In this document: piece after piece, positions 9,692 through 13,213 of the stretch
How positions within the stretch are numbered: position 1 is the first letter of the stretch
How the letters are laid out: each line of letters starts with the position of its first letter
DNA from: an uncultured Chthoniobacterales bacterium
GTDB taxonomy: Bacteria > Verrucomicrobiota > Verrucomicrobiia > Chthoniobacterales > UBA10450
Reading direction: 5' to 3'
DNA: 13,213 nucleotides
NCBI GenBank assembly: GCA_955652255.1
Contig: CATPAW010000097.1
Span: forward strand, 1-13,213
Made by a program: the position numbers and the translations under genes
Notes under the pieces: model-generated
What the model was told of the DNA's origin: nothing
What the model saw: the letters and a program-made list of their open reading frames with translations, nothing else
Databases searched by the model: none

Positions 9692-9922
9692 TCAAGCTAC
9701 GACTCCGCGCGTGCTCGCGTCGTTGTAGAATTGGATCTGGCGGCCGCCGAGGCGGCGTACTATGCGCCAGCCGTGCTCCGCGGCAAAATTGCGCAGGTCG
9801 TCGTCAGTCATTGACCGCAAAATCTTGAGCTCGGCTGGATGAGTGATGAAGATTTCGGGTTTCATCGCAAGCGTCGCGGAAATTTTTGCCACTAAAGCAG
9901 GCAGATCCTCATTGCGAGCCAT
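9692..9922 (-). CDS. Small conserved-looking protein of unknown function
   Basis: A 76-residue protein that I do not recognise. It starts at ATG 9922; ATG 9865 (MKPEIFITHP) is an alternative giving 57 residues. It has no signal peptide or membrane segment. The core IFITHPAELKILRSMTDDDLRNFAAEHGWRIVRR...IQFYND reads as a folded alpha/beta protein, with a helix (DDDLRNFAAEHG) followed by a basic strand pair. Codon choice resembles the neighbouring genes, which supports it being real. No Shine-Dalgarno site is visible at either start, which is common here. It is convergent with thiG across repeat pair 6. No function is proposed. Confidence 0.55.
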   Translation of the reverse strand: MARNEDLPALVAKISATLAMKPEIFITHPAELKILRSMTDDDLRNFAAEHGWRIVRRLGGRQIQFYNDASTRGVVA

Positions 9923-10156
9923 AAGCTGATTTATTGCCGGTCGCGCTGCGCAGATTCGCCGCTGAGTTTTTGTCCGTCGGCAACGGCGGCGGCGGCTTCG
10001 ATTTCCGGTTTAATTTTTCGCGTAAGACAAGGTGCGCCTTGCGACTCGGCGTTGGTCCGCGGGCGGTTGGTTTTTGCATGTCGATCTTGGAACATGTCGA
10101 CGTAGGAAACGACTTGCGCAATTGGCGCACTCAAATTTCATCGCTTAAGTTTGCGC
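9923..10156. other. 234-bp gap with a doubtful minus-strand ORF (9931-10134)
   Basis: This stretch separates the small minus-strand gene from the plus-strand pair starting at 10157 and should hold promoters for one or both. One minus-strand frame (stop at 9931; TTG at 10134 or ATG at 10095) gives 54-67 residues, ending in a charged, alanine-rich KIKPEIEAAAAVADGQKL segment with purine-first codons. A second overlapping minus frame (9909-10130) is also open and proline-rich, so neither can be called a gene with confidence. The octamer CATGTCGA occurs twice, at 10077-10084 and 10093-10100, 16 bp apart. No hairpin pair of the GTAG type occurs here. Confidence 0.4.
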
Positions 10157-11407
10157 ATGTTTTCCGAGACGGTCGAGCTGCGTGGTCACATTATCGATTC
10201 GCTCATTCTGCCGAAGGTGCTCGATGAGATCCTCCGCGCCGGCGGCACTTTCAAAATCCACCAGATCAAGATTGGCCAGCAGCGCGTCGACCAAAGTTTC
10301 GCCCGAATCGAAGTCTCGGGGCCCACTCACGAGACGCTCGACGAGCTCGTCCTGCGTTTGCGTCAACACGGCGCCGAAGTCGTGGAAAAGGCCGATGTGC
10401 AGCTCGCGTCCGCGCCGGCGGATGGGGTTTTCCCGGCCAACTTTTATGTCACGACCAATCAGCAAACCTTCATCACTCTCGATGGCAAAGAAATCGAAGT
10501 GCGTCCCGCTATCATGGACAGCGCAATTGCAGTGGACAGCGCTTCTCAACGCGCCACGGCCGTAAAATTTTACGAAGTGCGTAAAGGAGTGAAGATCGTG
10601 GTTGGTCATCAAGGCATTCGCGTGGCGCCGATTCAGCGCTCCACTGCGCGCACCGAGGTTTTCGAATTTATGTCCAATGTTTCCATCGAGCAGCCGAAGA
10701 GCGCGGTGATCCGCGAAATGGCGCGCGAATTCAAACGAGCGCGCGAAACAGGAGGAAAAATTCTTGTCGTAACGGGGCCGGCCGTGGTCCACACCGGCGG
10801 GGCGGAGCATTTGGAAAGATTGATCGAATGGGGATATGTCGATCTTTTATTCGCGGGCAACGCGCTGGCCATGCGCGATATCGAGAATGTGCTCTTCGGC
10901 CAGCCGCGTCGGATGAATCTGGATCGCGGCAGCCTGGATGACGAGGGTCATGAAAATCACATCCGGGCAATCAACGCGATGCGCGAGGCGGGAAGTATTG
11001 CGCGCGCCGTGGAGATTGGCGTGTTGCAGCGTGGGATCATGTGCAGTTGCGTGCGGCACGGGGTGGAGTTTGTGCTGGCTGGTTCGATTCGCGACGACGG
11101 GCCGCTGCCGGATGTGATCACGGACGCAATCGAAGCGCAAAAGGCGATGCGCGAAAAGATCACCGGGGTGACGATTGCGTTGATGATGGGAACAATGCTG
11201 CATTCCCTGGCCGTGGAGAATTTGCTGCCGGCGAACGTGAAAACGTTTTGCATCGATATCAATCCGGTAAGCGTTTCGAAATTGACTGAGCGCGGCCGCT
11301 TCCAGGCGGTAGGACTGGTGACCGACGTTGAGGCCTTTCTCCGCGAACTCACCGATTGTCTGGTGAAGCTCGACGCCACGACGGCGCGGGATGGCGCCAA
11401 GACGTAA
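10157..11407 (+). CDS. Ornithine cyclodeaminase-like protein (TIGR00300, LOR/SDH domain)
   Basis: A 416-residue protein. The N-terminal part (about 1-110, from MFSETVELRGHIIDSLILPK) matches the LOR/SDH bifunctional-enzyme conserved region. The rest is the TIGR00300-type domain with the nucleotide-binding ILVVTGPAVVHTGG (Thr206-Gly-Pro) and the block MCSCVRHGVEFVLAGSIRDDGPLPDV (from about residue 295). Known for the family: the archaeal single-domain protein and the C-terminal part of cyanobacterial AgrE use NAD to deaminate and cyclise ornithine to proline; it is unrelated to the classical Ocd/mu-crystallin family. The next gene, 11 nt downstream, corresponds to the other half of AgrE, which strengthens this reading. 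ATG 10157 is chosen over the in-frame TTG 10151, as MFSETVELRGHI fits the family start. No clear ribosome-binding site is seen. Activity is inferred. Confidence 0.85.
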   Translation: MFSETVELRGHIIDSLILPKVLDEILRAGGTFKIHQIKIGQQRVDQSFARIEVSGPTHETLDELVLRLRQHGAEVVEKADVQLASAPADGVFPANFYVTTNQQTFITLDGKEIEVRPAIMDSAIAVDSASQRATAVKFYEVRKGVKIVVGHQGIRVAPIQRSTARTEVFEFMSNVSIEQPKSAVIREMAREFKRARETGGKILVVTGPAVVHTGGAEHLERLIEWGYVDLLFAGNALAMRDIENVLFGQPRRMNLDRGSLDDEGHENHIRAINAMREAGSIARAVEIGVLQRGIMCSCVRHGVEFVLAGSIRDDGPLPDVITDAIEAQKAMREKITGVTIALMMGTMLHSLAVENLLPANVKTFCIDINPVSVSKLTERGRFQAVGLVTDVEAFLRELTDCLVKLDATTARDGAKT

Positions 11408-11418
11408 TTGTCGATCTT

Positions 11419-12237
11419 ATGCGCGAACTGCTTTTGTGCCCGCCGGACCACTACGGAATCGAGTACGAAATCAACCCGTGGATGAGTCGGGCACGAGGCG
11501 CGGAAGCAGCGCTGGCCCAAAAGCAGTGGAAAGATTTGCGCGCCACCTTGTCGAAACTCGATTGCAAGATCGAGTTGGTTACGCCGCAACCGAAATTGCC
11601 CGATATGGTTTTCACCGCGAATGCCGGCCTCGCCGTCGGGAAAAAATTTATTCCGAGCAATTTCCGGCACAAGGAACGCGCCGGCGAGGCGCCGCATTTT
11701 TCCCGCTGGATGGAGGAGCACGGCTACCAAATTTCGTGGCTGCCCGAGGATTATTATTTTGAAGGCGAAGGGGACGCCCTCTTCGTCGGCGACGCGCTTT
11801 TTTGCGGATACAAATTCCGTTCCGACATCAAATCACATCGCGCAGTCGCGGACATACTTGGCTGCCTCGTCGTTTCGGTCGAGCTGGTCGATCCGCGTTT
11901 TTATCATCTCGACACATGTTTTTGTCCGTTGCCAGACGGCGGGGCCGTTTGGTTTCCGGCCGCGTTCGATGAATACGGGCAGCGCGCGATCCGCGAGCAC
12001 ATCCCGGAGCTTGTCGATGTTGTGCCCGAAGAGGCGGCGCATTTTTCTTGCAACGCCATCGTGCTCGAGCGCGACATTGTTTTGCCGGAAGGCGCGCCAA
12101 AGCTCATGACGACGCTCCGGGAACGCGGTTATCGGTGCCACGAATTGCCGATGACGGAATTCTTGAAGGCCGGCGGCGCCTGCAAATGCCTGACGATGTT
12201 TTTGCCGCAACGGGGCGCAATGCCCAACGCGCACTAG
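11419..12237 (+). CDS. Arginine dihydrolase-like guanidino-modifying enzyme
   Basis: A 272-residue protein of the amidinotransferase/GME superfamily (arginine deiminase, dimethylargininase, ArgZ). Sequence shows the N-terminal MRELLLCPPDHYGIEYEINPWM, the substrate loop MVFTANAG with Asn68, FEGEGDAL (115-121), catalytic His163 in YHLDTCFCPL, FSCNAI and nucleophile Cys257 in GGACKCLTM. Overall this is the layout of the N-terminal domain of cyanobacterial ArgZ/AgrE, which splits arginine into ornithine, CO2 and two ammonia; an Asn in the FTANAG loop is reported to separate dihydrolases from deiminases. ATG 11419 lies 11 nt after the ornithine cyclodeaminase-like gene, so the two are almost certainly co-transcribed. 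In-frame codons upstream to 11356 overlap that gene and are not needed. Alternatives are dimethylargininase or deiminase activity. It ends 7 nt from the convergent P450 gene, leaving no room for a separate terminator. Confidence 0.85.
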   Translation: MRELLLCPPDHYGIEYEINPWMSRARGAEAALAQKQWKDLRATLSKLDCKIELVTPQPKLPDMVFTANAGLAVGKKFIPSNFRHKERAGEAPHFSRWMEEHGYQISWLPEDYYFEGEGDALFVGDALFCGYKFRSDIKSHRAVADILGCLVVSVELVDPRFYHLDTCFCPLPDGGAVWFPAAFDEYGQRAIREHIPELVDVVPEEAAHFSCNAIVLERDIVLPEGAPKLMTTLRERGYRCHELPMTEFLKAGGACKCLTMFLPQRGAMPNAH

Positions 12238-12244
12238 CCGACGG

Positions 12245-13213
12245 TCACTTTCGTCGCTTCAGTATCATGGGCATGCCGTAACGTGAGCCGAGCGTGAGTT
12301 GCGGTTCGAGTTCCACTCGATGGCCGGGGACAACTTGCATTCGCCACCGCTTCGCCAGGATCGCGATCATCAACATGCCCTGCGTCCAGGCAAAACCTTC
12401 GCCGATGCATTGCATGCTTCCGCCGCCAAAGGGAAAGTAACAAAATTTCGGACGCGCTGCCGTCGCTTCCGGCGTCCAGCGTTCGGGATCGAAACGTTCC
12501 GGGTCGGGAAAATACCGAGCATCGCGGTGCATAAGGAACTGGCTGACATGGATGTAGGATCCCTTTGGAATGATCCAACCATTTACGCGCACATCGCGCA
12601 GCGCATGCCGGCCGATGATCCAAACCGGCGGGTAGACGCGCATCGATTCGGCGAAAACCATTCTGGCGTAGGACAATTTCTCGAGGTCGCTGACCGACGG
12701 TATTTCCGCGCCGAGTGCCGAATCGAGCTCGGCGTGCAATTTCCTGGTCACGGCCGGATGTTTCGCAAGCAGGTACCATGTCCACATCGACGCGGTGGCA
12801 ATGGTTTCAAGTCCGGCCACGAAAAAGGTGAGAATCTGGTCTCGTACTTTTTCGTCGGTCATCTTCTTGCGCGATTCCTTGCTCTTCCGCACGAGGACAG
12901 AAAGTAAATCCGGCTGATCGGCCAGTCCGGCATGTCGCTCGGCAATCATTTGTTTGAAGAATTCGTCGAGCCGTTTTGACGCGCGCCGGAAGCGATAGCT
13001 CGCCGGCAGCGGAAGTTTCTCTAGCTTTTTGCTGACCAGGAGCAAATTGTTGAAATGCGTGGCCGCGAGCACGGTGAGTAACGCATCCCGCAATTCGGTT
13101 GCTTCCGATTCAAGATCGACATTAAGCAATGTTTTCCCGGTGATCCGCATCGCCAGCCGCATCATCTCGTCGGCTATATCTACTTTTGCGCCATCGCGCC
13201 ATCGATCGCTCCA
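12245..13213 (-). CDS. Cytochrome P450, C-terminal part (5' end outside window)
   Basis: 322 residues are visible and the frame is still open at the right edge, where WRDGAKVDIADEMMRLAMRI reads as normal P450 sequence, so about 120-150 N-terminal residues are missing. P450s use haem and electrons from a redox partner to insert oxygen into a substrate. Sequence shows the I-helix oxygen-binding motif AGLETIA, the K-helix ESMR (ExxR), the FDPERW meander and the haem loop FPFGGGSMQCIGEGFA with the iron-ligand Cys codon at 12407-12409. The usual Arg (or His) two residues before that Cys is Met here (codon 12413-12415), an uncommon change. The style (AGLETIA, PERWTPE) is nearer the CYP3/4/102-like group than the camphor type. 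No ferredoxin or reductase is visible, and the substrate is unknown. Confidence 0.93.
   Translation of the reverse strand, partial: WSDRWRDGAKVDIADEMMRLAMRITGKTLLNVDLESEATELRDALLTVLAATHFNNLLLVSKKLEKLPLPASYRFRRASKRLDEFFKQMIAERHAGLADQPDLLSVLVRKSKESRKKMTDEKVRDQILTFFVAGLETIATASMWTWYLLAKHPAVTRKLHAELDSALGAEIPSVSDLEKLSYARMVFAESMRVYPPVWIIGRHALRDVRVNGWIIPKGSYIHVSQFLMHRDARYFPDPERFDPERWTPEATAARPKFCYFPFGGGSMQCIGEGFAWTQGMLMIAILAKRWRMQVVPGHRVELEPQLTLGSRYGMPMILKRRK

Noticed and set aside
10145..10810. Minus-strand open frame of 221 codons
   Set aside because: It is antisense to the TIGR00300 protein, whose motifs are clear on the plus strand.
12299..12907. Plus-strand open frame of 202 codons
   Set aside because: It is antisense to the P450, whose haem loop, ExxR and I-helix motifs are on the minus strand.

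Overview
The window reads as ordinary chromosomal DNA of a GC-rich, Gram-negative-type bacterium. Two proteins have export signals (a Cu/Zn superoxide dismutase and a cyclophilin), start codons often lack a clear Shine-Dalgarno site, and most larger gaps hold dispersed palindromic repeats. Repeat style and gene content would fit a soil verrucomicrobial lineage, but no marker gene here fixes the phylum, so this is a weak inference.

Layout, left to right. (1) 1-969: the C-terminal half of a two-domain rhodanese and a SufE-like protein, a sulfur-transfer pair. (2) 970-1307: a gene-free gap with two copies of a repeat of about 106-108 bp that has TGTCATTCCGAGCG-type ends. (3) 1308-6057: carB (carbamoyl-phosphate synthase large subunit), an exported cyclophilin and an N-carbamoylputrescine amidase-like nitrilase, tightly spaced and probably co-transcribed. 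(4) 6173-7844: sodC and a YhaM-like OB-fold/HD-domain protein. (5) 7885-8679, minus strand: a solitary beta-class DNA methyltransferase lying exactly between two palindromic repeat pairs. (6) 8812-9621: thiG, ending tail-to-tail against a small unknown protein (9692-9922, minus). (7) 10157-12237: an ornithine cyclodeaminase-like protein (TIGR00300, LOR/SDH domain) followed 11 nt later by an arginine dihydrolase-like guanidino-modifying enzyme. (8) 12245-13213, minus: the C-terminal two thirds of a cytochrome P450, cut by the right edge.

Two things stand out. First, the last plus-strand pair looks like a split, reordered version of the cyanobacterial fusion enzyme AgrE/ArgZ. Together the two proteins would convert arginine to ornithine and then to proline, releasing ammonia. 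Second, six intergenic spots carry paired, inverted elements (twelve arms). Each arm has a TGTAG or GGTAG head followed at once by a hairpin. Head and fold are kept while the stem sequence differs from arm to arm, and three genes take their TAG stop codon from a head. This resembles REP/BIME elements mobilised by RAYT-type transposases, but with exchangeable stems. No transposase is present in the window.
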